From contig DAHH01000003.1 of the NCBI GenBank assembly GCA_002498385.1, positions 146,744 through 196,692 of the forward strand: DNA of 49,949 nt, read 5' to 3'. The DNA comes from Methanobacterium sp. UBA410 (lineage in GTDB: Archaea > Methanobacteriota > Methanobacteria > Methanobacteriales > Methanobacteriaceae). The stretch's first letter is position 1, and every line of letters starts with the position of its first letter. Positions 24,402-33,098 of the stretch are shown here, piece after piece. The notes beneath the pieces are model-generated. The model was not told the DNA's origin and did not search any database. It was given only the letters and a program-made list of their open reading frames with translations. A program made the translations under genes and the position numbers.

Positions 24402-25430
24402 ATGAAAATTTTAACAATTGATGTTGGTATGGGCACCCAGGATATAATGCTCTACGATACAGACGAACCAATTGAAAATTCGATTAAAATGGTGCTTCCT
24501 TCACCAACAAGAATATTTGCAAACAGAATAAGGAAACACAGGCACGATCTTTTTATAAAAGGCCAGACAATGGGTGGAGGACCTGTGAACAAGGCTATAA
24601 AAAACCACCTCCAAAAGGGCTACAGGGTTTTAATGACTGAAAACTCCGCAAGAACTGTAAGGGACAATCTGGGCTACGTGAAGTCACTTGGAGTTGAAAT
24701 AGTTCCAGAAAGACAGAAACATCCTGAAATAGCCAAGATTGAATTTAAAGATGTTGACCTTGAATCAATAAGAGAAGCACTTGCAAAATTCGATGTTGAA
24801 CTTGATTTTGACCATATAGGGATTGCAGTTCAAGATCACGGTTTTAAAGAAGGTATGGGTGATAGAAACTTCAGATTCACCAAAATAAAGGAAAAACTTA
24901 ATATTCCAAGGGATCCGGAGGAATTTGCATACTTTGGTGAGGTTCCAGAGTACTTCACGCGAATGAAGGGGGTTTTGGAGGCACTTAAAGGATACGAGCC
25001 AGTCATAATGGACTCTAAATTTGCATCCCTCTGTGGTGCAACCTGCGATGAACGTGTTAAAAACCTTGATAAATTTGTTGCAATGGACGTTGGAAATGGC
25101 CACACATTGGCAGCCTCCTTTGAAGATGGTAAGATAATGGGCGTTTTTGAGCACCACACCTCGGCACTGGATCCTTCTAAACTGGAGTACCTCGTGAGAA
25201 AACTTGCAGAGGGAACCATAAGTCAGAAGGAAGTTCATGAAGATGGAGGCCACGGTGCATGGGTTACAGGGCCGATAGACAACTTTGAATATGTTGTTGC
25301 AACTGGGCCAAGACGCGGAATCCTCCAGAAAACAGATTTTAAGGTACACTACGCAGCACCTGCAGGGGATGTGATGATGACGGGTCCTGCAGGACTTATA
25401 AAGGTAATAACGTCCAGATATAAACGCTGA
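24402..25430 (+). CDS. DUF1786 family protein (actin/Hsp70-like ATPase fold)
   Basis: A 342-residue protein of the DUF1786 type, known mainly from methanogens and some anaerobic bacteria, function unknown. The N-terminus ILTIDVGMGTQDIMLYD and the internal KFVAMDVGNGHTLAASF have the two phosphate-loop patterns (DxGxGT and DVGNGHT) of the ASKHA sugar-kinase/actin fold, so ATP binding is likely. TGGGPVNKAIKNHL-like and GDVMMTGPAGLIKV segments at both ends are conserved-looking. No partner gene is adjacent. The TATA-like AATATAAAATGAGG lies about 30 bases upstream and there is no strong ribosome site, suggesting a short-leader or leaderless mRNA. Confidence 0.8.
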   Translation: MKILTIDVGMGTQDIMLYDTDEPIENSIKMVLPSPTRIFANRIRKHRHDLFIKGQTMGGGPVNKAIKNHLQKGYRVLMTENSARTVRDNLGYVKSLGVEIVPERQKHPEIAKIEFKDVDLESIREALAKFDVELDFDHIGIAVQDHGFKEGMGDRNFRFTKIKEKLNIPRDPEEFAYFGEVPEYFTRMKGVLEALKGYEPVIMDSKFASLCGATCDERVKNLDKFVAMDVGNGHTLAASFEDGKIMGVFEHHTSALDPSKLEYLVRKLAEGTISQKEVHEDGGHGAWVTGPIDNFEYVVATGPRRGILQKTDFKVHYAAPAGDVMMTGPAGLIKVITSRYKR

Positions 25431-25522
25431 AATAAATATTAAAAACCATCAAACCACAATCAACCATCAGAGGCAAGAGTCCCTAAAAAGGTTCTCAACT
25501 GAGATCTCAACGGAAAACTTAT

Positions 25523-25573
25523 TAAAAATTTACTAAGACTAAAAATTTACCAAAACTAAAAACTTACCAAAAG
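25523..25573. repeat. Tandem triplication, 17-bp unit x3, upstream of the PHP gene
   Basis: Three consecutive units: TAAAAATTTACTAAGAC, TAAAAATTTACCAAAAC, TAAAAACTTACCAAAAG. They end about 20-30 bases before the start of the PHP gene. Confidence 0.85.
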
Positions 25574-25593
25574 ATTAAGCGGAAAATAGTTAA

Positions 25594-26250
25594 GTGAACA
25601 ACATGATAATGGATCCCCACATACACAGCAGTTATTCACCCGATTCAAGGGTAGAACCCCGGGACATAATTAGAAGGGCCAGGTCAATAGGTCTTGATGC
25701 CATTGCAGTGGCTGACCACAACACCATTAAGGGTGCAATTGCAGCCCTACAGGAGGCAAGAAACGTTGAAGACTTCGTGGTTGTACCCGCAGTGGAAATA
25801 AGTTCAAGTGAAGGCCACATAGTTGCACTGGGCATAAAGGAAGATGTGGAAAAGGGTTTAACACCAGAAGAAACCGTTGAAAAGGTGAGAGATCTGGGGG
25901 GAATAGCAGTTGCAGCCCATCCATTCGTCAAGTACAGGCACGGACTCTGCGATCGCGTTAAAGACCTTGATATTGACGCCATAGAAACCTTAAACTCCAG
26001 GTACATTTTCGGATACTCAAACTGGCGTGCAAAAAAACTTGCAGTTAAAAGAAAGCTTCCACAAATAGGTTCAAGTGATGCGCACTTTTTAGGAGGTATT
26101 GGAAGCTGTGTAACAGAATTTGAAGCTGATTTTTCCGTTGAAAGTATAATAGACGCGATTTTATCCGGAAAAACCCGTGTTTTTGGGGATAGAACTCCTC
26201 TGCCATTGATATTGAAGGAAGTTATCAACAAGAAGATCAAGAAGGTTTGA
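25594..26250 (+). CDS. PHP-domain metal-dependent phosphoesterase
   Basis: A 215-218-residue PHP-superfamily hydrolase. All the usual metal-site motifs are present in order: DPHIHSSYSPDS, VADHNTIKG, VPAVEISSSEGH, AAHPFVKYRHG and GSSDAHFLG. Stand-alone PHP proteins of this size hydrolyse small phosphoesters, for instance the 3'-phosphate of nucleotides or histidinol phosphate; the substrate here is not evident. The frame begins at GTG 25594, with ATGs at 25603 and 25609 as alternatives; none has a good ribosome site. Monocistronic. Confidence 0.88.
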   Translation: MNNMIMDPHIHSSYSPDSRVEPRDIIRRARSIGLDAIAVADHNTIKGAIAALQEARNVEDFVVVPAVEISSSEGHIVALGIKEDVEKGLTPEETVEKVRDLGGIAVAAHPFVKYRHGLCDRVKDLDIDAIETLNSRYIFGYSNWRAKKLAVKRKLPQIGSSDAHFLGGIGSCVTEFEADFSVESIIDAILSGKTRVFGDRTPLPLILKEVINKKIKKV

Positions 26251-26477
26251 TTAAGGTTCTTTTTACACAATTCAAATTTTTTCTATTTTTCAACTTTTAT
26301 TTTTGAATGTTTAAAGAAACTATTCATAGGTTTAAGAAACTACACACCTAGGAACCTGGTTGATTTTACAAAAAAAGTGAAGACCTTGTATTCTCTGAAC
26401 TTTTTCTAGAGAATGGTTCTGAACTTGGAGGGCTTGAACTAGATAATCTTAAATCATTCTGAAACCAAGTTAGATAT

Positions 26478-27263
26478 ATGATTGGCCAGTTCATAAGGGA
26501 CAAGTTCATCTACCTTCATCCGGGATACACAGTGCTCAACACTGTGGCTTTTGGTATCATACTTGGTCTTGCAGTTATATTAATCATAAAGATGTTCAGG
26601 TACCTGAAAAAAGACCCGAAAGACCTTGTAATTCCTTTAATTCCATTCATATTCTTTGGTTCAAGTACCAGGGCCCTGGTTGACAACGGGATCTACCCTT
26701 TAACCTACGCACTGGTCACACCAGGAATATACTTTCTAACGGGTTTTGCAGCGATCGCAACGCTTTTATCCGCAGTTTTCATAGAAAAAAAGACGGGTTT
26801 TGATTACAAGTACACCATATTCGCGGTTGGAGCTGTGATGTGCGTACCCAGCATCTTTTACGCAGGTCCTATAAACTGGACAGCATTTTTCCAGGTTCTT
26901 GGCATGTGGGCCTTAATTTCATCCTTTTTTGTAGTTTTGAGGAATAAATGGTCCTTAATACATGACAGGTTTAACTTAAGCGTTTTGATGGCACACATCT
27001 TCGATGCAAGTTCAACCTTTGTTGCAGTTGACTTCTATGGATACGGTGAACAGCACGTGGTTCCAACTGCCCTCACCAGCCTCACGGGCACGGCCTTTGT
27101 GATGTATCCCCTGAAGATAATTGTTATACTCTCTGCACTATACGTTGTAGATCTCTACGTTGAGGACAGAACCGTGAAAAACATGTTAAAACTTGCGATA
27201 TTCATTTTGGGCCTTGCACCAGGACTTAGAAATTTCCTGAGCCTCAGCATGGGAACCTTCTAA
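26478..27263 (+). CDS. DUF63 family multi-spanning membrane protein
   Basis: A 261-residue archaeal membrane protein with about seven hydrophobic helices; the motif FFGSSTRALVDNGIYP between helices 2 and 3 and FDASSTFVAVDFYG later in the chain are characteristic of the DUF63 family. These two polar, partly repeated blocks could form an intramembrane active or transport site; the function is unknown. It is followed after 67 bases by the leuA-type gene on the same strand and may be co-transcribed with it. Confidence 0.85.
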   Translation: MIGQFIRDKFIYLHPGYTVLNTVAFGIILGLAVILIIKMFRYLKKDPKDLVIPLIPFIFFGSSTRALVDNGIYPLTYALVTPGIYFLTGFAAIATLLSAVFIEKKTGFDYKYTIFAVGAVMCVPSIFYAGPINWTAFFQVLGMWALISSFFVVLRNKWSLIHDRFNLSVLMAHIFDASSTFVAVDFYGYGEQHVVPTALTSLTGTAFVMYPLKIIVILSALYVVDLYVEDRTVKNMLKLAIFILGLAPGLRNFLSLSMGTF

Positions 27264-27330
27264 AACAACAATTTTTTTATTTGAGTACCCACAATACTTA
27301 TACAATTGTCAAACCAAATGAGGTCTTTTT

Positions 27331-28848
27331 ATGTATATAGAAACGGTAAAAAAGAATATGAAACTACCAAAAACAGTTAAAATATTAGATACCACGTTAA
27401 GGGATGGTGAACAGACTCCTGGCGTTGCACTAACAGTTGACGAGAAAATAAGAATTGCAAAAAGGCTGGATAGTCTGGGTGTTGACACCATGGAAGTTGC
27501 ATTTCCAGTTTCATCCCCGGGTGAAAGAAAGGTAGCACATGAACTTCATGAACTCAACCTCAATTCAAATGTGTGCGGTTTGGCAAGGGCACTGAGAAAG
27601 GATGTTGACGCAGCCATAGATGCTGATGTTGACTATATTCACACTTTTATAGGCACATCTTCACTTCACAGGGAGTACAAGCTCAAAATGAGCAAGGAAG
27701 AAGTATTGAACAAGGCAGTTGACACAGTGGAGTACATAAAAGATCACGGTATAACAGCTGAGTTTTCAGCAGAGGATGCCACAAGAACAGAATATGATTA
27801 TCTTAGAGAGGTTTACAAGGCAGTTGAAGATGCTGGTGCAGACTGCATAGATGTTCCAGACACCGTGGGGGTTATGATACCCTCATCAATGAACTACCTC
27901 ATATCCAGACTTAAGGAGGACATAAAGATCCCAATAGCCGTGCACTGTCACGACGACTTTGGACTTGCAGTTGCAAATTCGTTAAGTGCGGTTGAAGCAG
28001 GTGCAGAGGAGGTACATGCAACAATAAACGGCTTAGGAGAACGGGCAGGTAACGCATCCCTAGAAGAAGTTGTGATGGCCCTGATAACCAGGTACGGCAT
28101 CAAGATGAACATCAAAACCGAGCTCCTTGTTGGCATATCTGAGTTCGTATCAAGGATAACAGGGGTTAAAATGCCCCCAAATAAGGCAATAGTTGGAGAA
28201 AATGCATTTGCACATGAGGCAGGTATACATGTGCATGGAGTGCTTCAAAAAGCCGAAACATACGAACCGATAACCCCTGAAATGGTTGGACACACCCGTA
28301 GAATAGTTCTTGGAAAACTCACGGGTGCAAATGCTATAAAAGCCAAGTTAGATAAGTACGGAATAGAACTTGACGACAAGCAGTTTAAAAAGGTGTTCAA
28401 TCAGATTAAAAGACTTGGAGACAGAGGTAAATCTATTACAGATGCTGATCTAAAGTCAATGGCCGAAAATATCCTTGGAAAGGCTCAAAAAGAGATAGTG
28501 AAGCTTGAAGGTTTCTCTGTCATGACAGGAGACAATGTGATGCCAACGGCCACAGTTAAGCTCAACGTGGACGGCGATATAAAAACGGCAGCAAAAACTG
28601 GTGTAGGACCTGTTGATGCAGCTATAAATGCAATTCAAAGTCTTGTAAGTGAAACAGCAGACATTGAACTTGAAGAATATCATATAGAAGCCATAACTGG
28701 GGGTACAAATGCCCTTGCAGAGGTTTTCGTTATAATCAGTGATGAGAATGGAAACAAGGCAACAGGCAGGTCCACAGTTGATGATATAGTAATGGCAAGC
28801 GTGGACGCGGTTCTGGATGCCATAAACAAGATACTCATTGAAAGGTAA
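27331..28848 (+). CDS. leuA: 2-isopropylmalate synthase / citramalate synthase family
   Basis: A 505-residue acetyl-CoA Claisen-type synthase: a catalytic TIM barrel (about 10-285) with ILDTTLRDGEQTPGVALT, the metal-binding HCHDDFGLAVANSL and NGLGERAGNASLEE, a linker (ENAFAHEAGIHVHGVL) and a C-terminal LeuA-type allosteric dimer domain (about 375-505) with GDNVMPTATVKLN and NALAEVFVII. Product feedback by leucine is therefore expected. Length and features fit LeuA best, but the citramalate synthase CimA has the same architecture and cannot be excluded. GAGGTC lies 9 nt before the ATG. The AksA homologues lack the regulatory domain, so homocitrate synthase is less likely. Confidence 0.88.
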   Translation: MYIETVKKNMKLPKTVKILDTTLRDGEQTPGVALTVDEKIRIAKRLDSLGVDTMEVAFPVSSPGERKVAHELHELNLNSNVCGLARALRKDVDAAIDADVDYIHTFIGTSSLHREYKLKMSKEEVLNKAVDTVEYIKDHGITAEFSAEDATRTEYDYLREVYKAVEDAGADCIDVPDTVGVMIPSSMNYLISRLKEDIKIPIAVHCHDDFGLAVANSLSAVEAGAEEVHATINGLGERAGNASLEEVVMALITRYGIKMNIKTELLVGISEFVSRITGVKMPPNKAIVGENAFAHEAGIHVHGVLQKAETYEPITPEMVGHTRRIVLGKLTGANAIKAKLDKYGIELDDKQFKKVFNQIKRLGDRGKSITDADLKSMAENILGKAQKEIVKLEGFSVMTGDNVMPTATVKLNVDGDIKTAAKTGVGPVDAAINAIQSLVSETADIELEEYHIEAITGGTNALAEVFVIISDENGNKATGRSTVDDIVMASVDAVLDAINKILIER

Positions 28849-28868
28849 GTTAAAACCAACACTCGAGG

Positions 28869-29606
28869 ATGATCACAGTGGCTGCAAAAATTTTAGTGGT
28901 TGAGGATGAGAGGATCACGGCTGAAGACATAAAACTGGGACTTCAGGATGCAGGATTTGTAGTTCCAGCAATTGTAGACTCCGGAGAAAAAGCCATAAAA
29001 AAGGCAGAAGATCTTAAACCCGACATGGTACTTATGGACATTAAGCTAAAGGGTGAAATGGATGGTATAGAGGCTGCAGCACAGATAAGAAAGCTTTACA
29101 ATATCCCTGTGATATACCTCACAGCTTACTCAGATGAAGCTACAGTCCAACGCGCTAAAATGGCAGCCCCTTCTGAATCATTCAAAGAAGAAACTGGCCT
29201 CCTTAAAAAACCTTTTGACGAAAATGAGCTTCGCAATGCCATTGAAGTAACACTCTACAGGCATAAAATGGAGGAAGAGCATGAAAAGCTCTTCTCTTTC
29301 CTGCTTAAAAGTGCAAATGATGGTGTGATTGCAGTTGATTCCCAGGGCAAGATCAAGTTCATGAACTCGGTTGCAGAGGATTGGATCGGCAGATCGGAGT
29401 TAGACGTTGTGGGCAAAAACTTGGAAGGTGTTTTGAACATGTTCACTGAAACTTCAGGTGCCAGGAATGAAAGCTTCAAGGGGGATTTAATATCTTCGGA
29501 TGATTCAAAATCCCCAGTTGAGGGCACTGTAACTTCTATGAGAAGTGAAAATCCTGATGAAGATCCATTCATTGTGGTGTTCCACAGAATGGCAGCTGAC
29601 GTTTAA
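28869..29606 (+). CDS. Response regulator with PAS output domain
   Basis: A 245-residue REC-PAS protein. The receiver (about 5-125) has acidic-pocket E12/D13, the phospho-acceptor D57 in VLMDIKLKGEMDGIEAA, the Thr of YLTAYSD and the Lys of LLKKPFDENEL. The PAS domain (about 138-240) includes DGVIAVDSQGKIKFMNSVAEDWIGRSE. It has no DNA-binding or kinase domain, so it must signal through protein contacts, as many methanogen receivers do; the cognate kinase is not in the window. The frame opens at ATG 28869 immediately behind GAGG; the GTG at 28878 has better ribosome-site spacing. cfbD follows after 36 bases. Confidence 0.9.
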   Translation: MITVAAKILVVEDERITAEDIKLGLQDAGFVVPAIVDSGEKAIKKAEDLKPDMVLMDIKLKGEMDGIEAAAQIRKLYNIPVIYLTAYSDEATVQRAKMAAPSESFKEETGLLKKPFDENELRNAIEVTLYRHKMEEEHEKLFSFLLKSANDGVIAVDSQGKIKFMNSVAEDWIGRSELDVVGKNLEGVLNMFTETSGARNESFKGDLISSDDSKSPVEGTVTSMRSENPDEDPFIVVFHRMAADV

Positions 29607-29642
29607 TGTTATTTTTAAATTTCAAGCCAGCCGGGATCAAAA

Positions 29643-30833
29643 ATGGAATCTCAAAAAACCTGCAAACTTTTCGGGGTAATAAGGGCAGTTTTAGGAATTA
29701 AGGGGGCACTGCCCCTGATACATGGCCCCTTGGGATGTGCATATCATTTGAGGTATATTTTGAGTGCCCGCAGTTCCACTCCAGTGAGGATCTTGAGTAC
29801 AGAAATGGATCAAAACGATGTTGTTTTTGGAGCGGAGGAAAAACTCGAAAAAAAGATTTTAGAAGTGGATGAAAAGTATTCTCCAGAACTTATAGTTGTT
29901 TTAACATCATGTGCAAGCAGCATAATAGGAGAAGACATTGAAAGCGTGATTAAAAGGGTTAAAAAACGTATAAACGCAGATATAATCTGGATCAGCTCGG
30001 GTGGATTTGAAGGGAACCAGGTTGATGGTTATGAAGAAGCTTTGTCCAGATTTATTGATCTCATGGATGAGCCGCCCCACAATAAAGGAGGAGGACCTTC
30101 CATAAATCTGGTGGGACAGTTCAGGGGAGGTCAGGATCTTAAAAATCTCAAATCTGATTTTGAATCCCTTAAGATTAGGGTTGGTTGCGTTTTAACGTCG
30201 GGAGCAACCTTTCAGGAGGTTAAAAATGCAGGGTCTGCTGACTTGAATGTTTCAATGTGTGAGGCATCTGCCCTGATCCCCTGCGAGATGATGCAGAAAA
30301 AATTTGGAACACCCTTCATATCGCCAGTGTTTCCAGTGGGTGTTTCAACAACTTCAAGTTATTTCAGGGAGATATGCAACTTTCTTGGTGTTGAGTACAC
30401 CCTTCAAGACGAGGAGAAACATGCAAAGACTCTTTTAAAGGATAGCTCAAGGTACCTTGCAGGTAAAAGGGTGGTTGTTATTTCAGGGTCAACCAGGGCC
30501 ATTGCACTTACAGAGTTTCTCTGTGAACTGGGCATGGAACCAGTGCTCGTGTGTGTAGACTTTGAAGGGCGTGAAACCATGAAAAAATTGATGAAAATTA
30601 CCTCAAGGGAAGGTATAAACCCAGTTATCCTCAAAGAACCCGAGTACCATGAAATTGTCCATCACATGACAAAGTTGAAACCAGAACTTATTCTTGGAGG
30701 CCTGGGAGAGCAGGCCCTTGCAAGAACATTTAAAATACCTTTGATTGATGTTATGCATTCTCAAGAAGTTACAATGGGATTTAAAGGAGCTTTAAAGCTT
30801 GTGAATGTTATTAAAGAATCTTTAAACCCCTAA
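29643..30833 (+). CDS. cfbD: Ni-sirohydrochlorin a,c-diamide reductive cyclase subunit CfbD
   Basis: Nitrogenase-like catalytic subunit that, with the CfbC reductase, reduces and cyclises Ni-sirohydrochlorin a,c-diamide to seco-F430 in coenzyme F430 synthesis. The 396-residue protein has the NifD/NifE-like pattern with conserved cysteines for a [4Fe-4S] cluster: C7, C32 (HGPLGCAYHLRY) and C90 (LTSCASSIIGEDI). It is much shorter than NifD, as expected for the CfbD (NflD) group, and lacks the FeMo-cofactor ligands. The gene for its reductase partner, cfbC, is not in the window. GGGATCA precedes the ATG. It is an essential-type gene in any methanogen that makes methyl-coenzyme M reductase cofactor. 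Confidence 0.92.
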   Translation: MESQKTCKLFGVIRAVLGIKGALPLIHGPLGCAYHLRYILSARSSTPVRILSTEMDQNDVVFGAEEKLEKKILEVDEKYSPELIVVLTSCASSIIGEDIESVIKRVKKRINADIIWISSGGFEGNQVDGYEEALSRFIDLMDEPPHNKGGGPSINLVGQFRGGQDLKNLKSDFESLKIRVGCVLTSGATFQEVKNAGSADLNVSMCEASALIPCEMMQKKFGTPFISPVFPVGVSTTSSYFREICNFLGVEYTLQDEEKHAKTLLKDSSRYLAGKRVVVISGSTRAIALTEFLCELGMEPVLVCVDFEGRETMKKLMKITSREGINPVILKEPEYHEIVHHMTKLKPELILGGLGEQALARTFKIPLIDVMHSQEVTMGFKGALKLVNVIKESLNP

Positions 30834-31011
30834 TTTTATTTATAACTCCTATTTGTAAATTCTTGTTTACGGTCTTCATTTGGCAAAGATCCTACCGGCA
30901 CCATGTAACTCATAAAAAGATTCCAAAACGTATTAGTTTATATAAAGCTAAAATTATATAAATAACAAAAAGCTTAGAATAAATGTAAGGTATTCTTTGG
31001 AGGTTAAAGTG

Positions 31012-31287
<276 letters not shown>

Positions 31288-31498
31288 ATCAGTGCAAAAA
31301 ACCCCCAATTGAAATTTAATGTTTTATTTTATTTTTTTGGGCTAAAGATCATCAGTGCTACTTTTTTTGGTTTAACCTCTAAAACCTTTGAACTTTTTTT
31401 GAAAATTCAACTTTTCAAAATAACCTTTTCAAAAATTTAAAATTTGCACGTTGAAACATGCATCAACATTCCTGCTGGTTTTAAATTTCCATGGAGAA

Positions 31499-31534
31499 GA
31501 TAAAGTTTTAAGAGAGGATAAAGTTTTAAAAAAG
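31499..31534. repeat. Imperfect tandem duplication, 18-bp unit x2
   Basis: GATAAAGTTTTAAGAGAG is followed directly by GATAAAGTTTTAAAAAAG. Confidence 0.7.
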
Positions 31535-31556
31535 TTTTAAAAAAAAGTAAATGTTT

Positions 31557-31588
31557 AAGATGTTTTTTTTTAAAGATGTTTTTTTTTA
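31557..31588. repeat. Exact tandem duplication, 16-bp unit x2
   Basis: AAGATG followed by nine T and an A occurs twice with no gap. Confidence 0.8.
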
Positions 31589-31709
31589 TTTGACATAGTT
31601 TTAAAATTTATTTAAAATTTAATTTTATTCAGGGATGATTTGACAATTTTAGGCTTAACTGCAAAAAAACAGAATTATTAAAAAAAAACAAAAAAAAGGA
31701 CCAAGTCCC

Positions 31710-32942
31710 TCATTTTCTTCTATTTCTAAGCTTCATAACTGCTATAAGTGCAGCCACCACCACAACGAAGATTGCAACGATGTAGTAAACGAAGTTTGAG
31801 ATTGGTCCGCTCTTCTTGTCTATGTTCATGGAGTAGAGGTAACCATCTGTACCTGCAGCAAACAGGTTGTTTCCGTATACAACCGGTGAAGATCTAAAGG
31901 CTGAGTTGAAAAGGTAGTATCCGGGCTGGTAGTTCCATATATCTTTACCGCTGTACTTGTTAAGCACGTAAACAGTTCCATCATCTGATCCAACCACTAT
32001 CTTGTTTATGTAAAGAGCGGGTGTTGTTTTCACAGCTTTTCCTGCATTGTAGGTCCATTTCTCTGTTCCGTCCCTTGTGTCGAGACATGCGATTTTACCG
32101 TTGTCAGCACCAACGAACAGGCTGTTGTCATTTGAATCAAGTGTTGGAGATGATTGAACCGGTTTTCCCATGGAATAAGTCCATACAACAGAGCCGTCTG
32201 TGGTGTTAAGAGCATAAACTTTACCGTCGTCTGATCCAACGTATACAACCCCATTTAAAACTGATGGGGATGATTCTACCTTATCTCCAGTTGTGTAATC
32301 CCATAGCTTGGTACCGTTTTTAGTGCTTATTGCATATATCTTATCGTCGTCTGATCCAACGTATAAAACCCCATCTACAACGGTTGGTGATGATTTAACA
32401 GCATTCCCTGTCTCATACTCCCAGTCCATGGTGCCGTTCTGTGCATTTATTGTATAAACACGTCCATCGTCTGATCCAATGTACACATTTGTCCCGTCAA
32501 CTGCAGCCGATGATTCAATGGAATTTCCTGTTTTGTACTTCCATTTAACATCACCGTTGTTCGTGTCCTGGGCGTATAAATATCCGTCCATTGAGCCAAT
32601 GTAGAGAGTACCGTTAACTATTGCAGGAGAAGATATTATGGCCCCTCCCGTTTTGTAGTCCCAGAGTTTGGTACCATCTTCGAGGTTCATAGCGCTAACT
32701 TTTCCATCCTTTGAACCAAAGAATATGATCTTGTTGATTATTGCAGGAGTTGACTCTATTGCACTTCCAGCATTGTAAATCCATAAACTTGTTGCGAAGT
32801 CAGAGGCCTGATCCAGGTATCCTGTGTGCTGTGGATTCTCATGGAACATGTTCCAGTCTGTGGCTGCTGCAGGTGCTGAAAGTGAACCTGCAACAAAGCA
32901 TATCATGAGAAATCCAATCAAAAACTTACTTTTTTTAAGCAT
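31710..32942 (-). CDS. Secreted, membrane-anchored PQQ-type beta-propeller protein
   Basis: A 410-residue exported protein: signal peptide (about 1-27, ending SAPAAA), eight tandem PQQ/BamB-like repeats of about 40 residues (pattern VGSDDGKVYALNT-(x)-GxxxWxYxxGxxxxSSPxV, tryptophans recurring at each blade), and a C-terminal transmembrane helix with a basic end (about 378-405, LRNRRK). The eight blades predict a complete propeller on the outer face of the membrane, probably for protein-protein contacts; there is no evidence for quinone binding or enzyme activity. The repeats are so alike that internal recombination is likely. It is monocistronic; 150 bases separate it from the ABC operon upstream. 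Confidence 0.9.
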   Translation of the reverse strand: MLKKSKFLIGFLMICFVAGSLSAPAAATDWNMFHENPQHTGYLDQASDFATSLWIYNAGSAIESTPAIINKIIFFGSKDGKVSAMNLEDGTKLWDYKTGGAIISSPAIVNGTLYIGSMDGYLYAQDTNNGDVKWKYKTGNSIESSAAVDGTNVYIGSDDGRVYTINAQNGTMDWEYETGNAVKSSPTVVDGVLYVGSDDDKIYAISTKNGTKLWDYTTGDKVESSPSVLNGVVYVGSDDGKVYALNTTDGSVVWTYSMGKPVQSSPTLDSNDNSLFVGADNGKIACLDTRDGTEKWTYNAGKAVKTTPALYINKIVVGSDDGTVYVLNKYSGKDIWNYQPGYYLFNSAFRSSPVVYGNNLFAAGTDGYLYSMNIDKKSGPISNFVYYIVAIFVVVVAALIAVMKLRNRRK

Positions 32943-33010
32943 TTACTATCACCTTTACTTCATATTTAGTTTTTAATTCCTTAATTTCCCTAATAATTAG
33001 CTATAAACTA

Positions 33011-33032
33011 AATTATAAATTAATTATAAATT
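33011..33032. repeat. Tandem duplication, 11-bp unit x2 (third copy partial)
   Basis: AATTATAAATT occurs twice directly, followed by a degenerate AATTACAAAC. It lies in the promoter region of the PQQ-propeller gene. Confidence 0.6.
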
Positions 33033-33098
33033 AATTACAAACTTTTCAATTGAGTGAACCTAATTGATTTTATAAATTTTATAAAGTTCATTTTGTTC

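Larger units (their letters stand above)
31288..31709. other. T-rich gap with two tandem duplications
   Basis: A 422-bp gap between alba and the convergent PQQ-propeller gene. It is dominated by T- and A-runs plausible as terminators for both genes. It holds an imperfect 18-bp tandem duplication (31499-31534) and an exact 16-bp one (31557-31588). No ORF or RNA gene is supported. Confidence 0.5.

Noticed and set aside
25632..26270. 212-codon minus-strand ORF opposite the PHP gene
   Set aside because: The plus strand encodes the complete set of PHP metal-site motifs; the opposite frame is a compositional shadow.
31710..32942. Repeats in the propeller gene as a CRISPR-like or mobile repeat
   Set aside because: The periodicity (~120 bp) is explained by translated PQQ-type beta-propeller blades.
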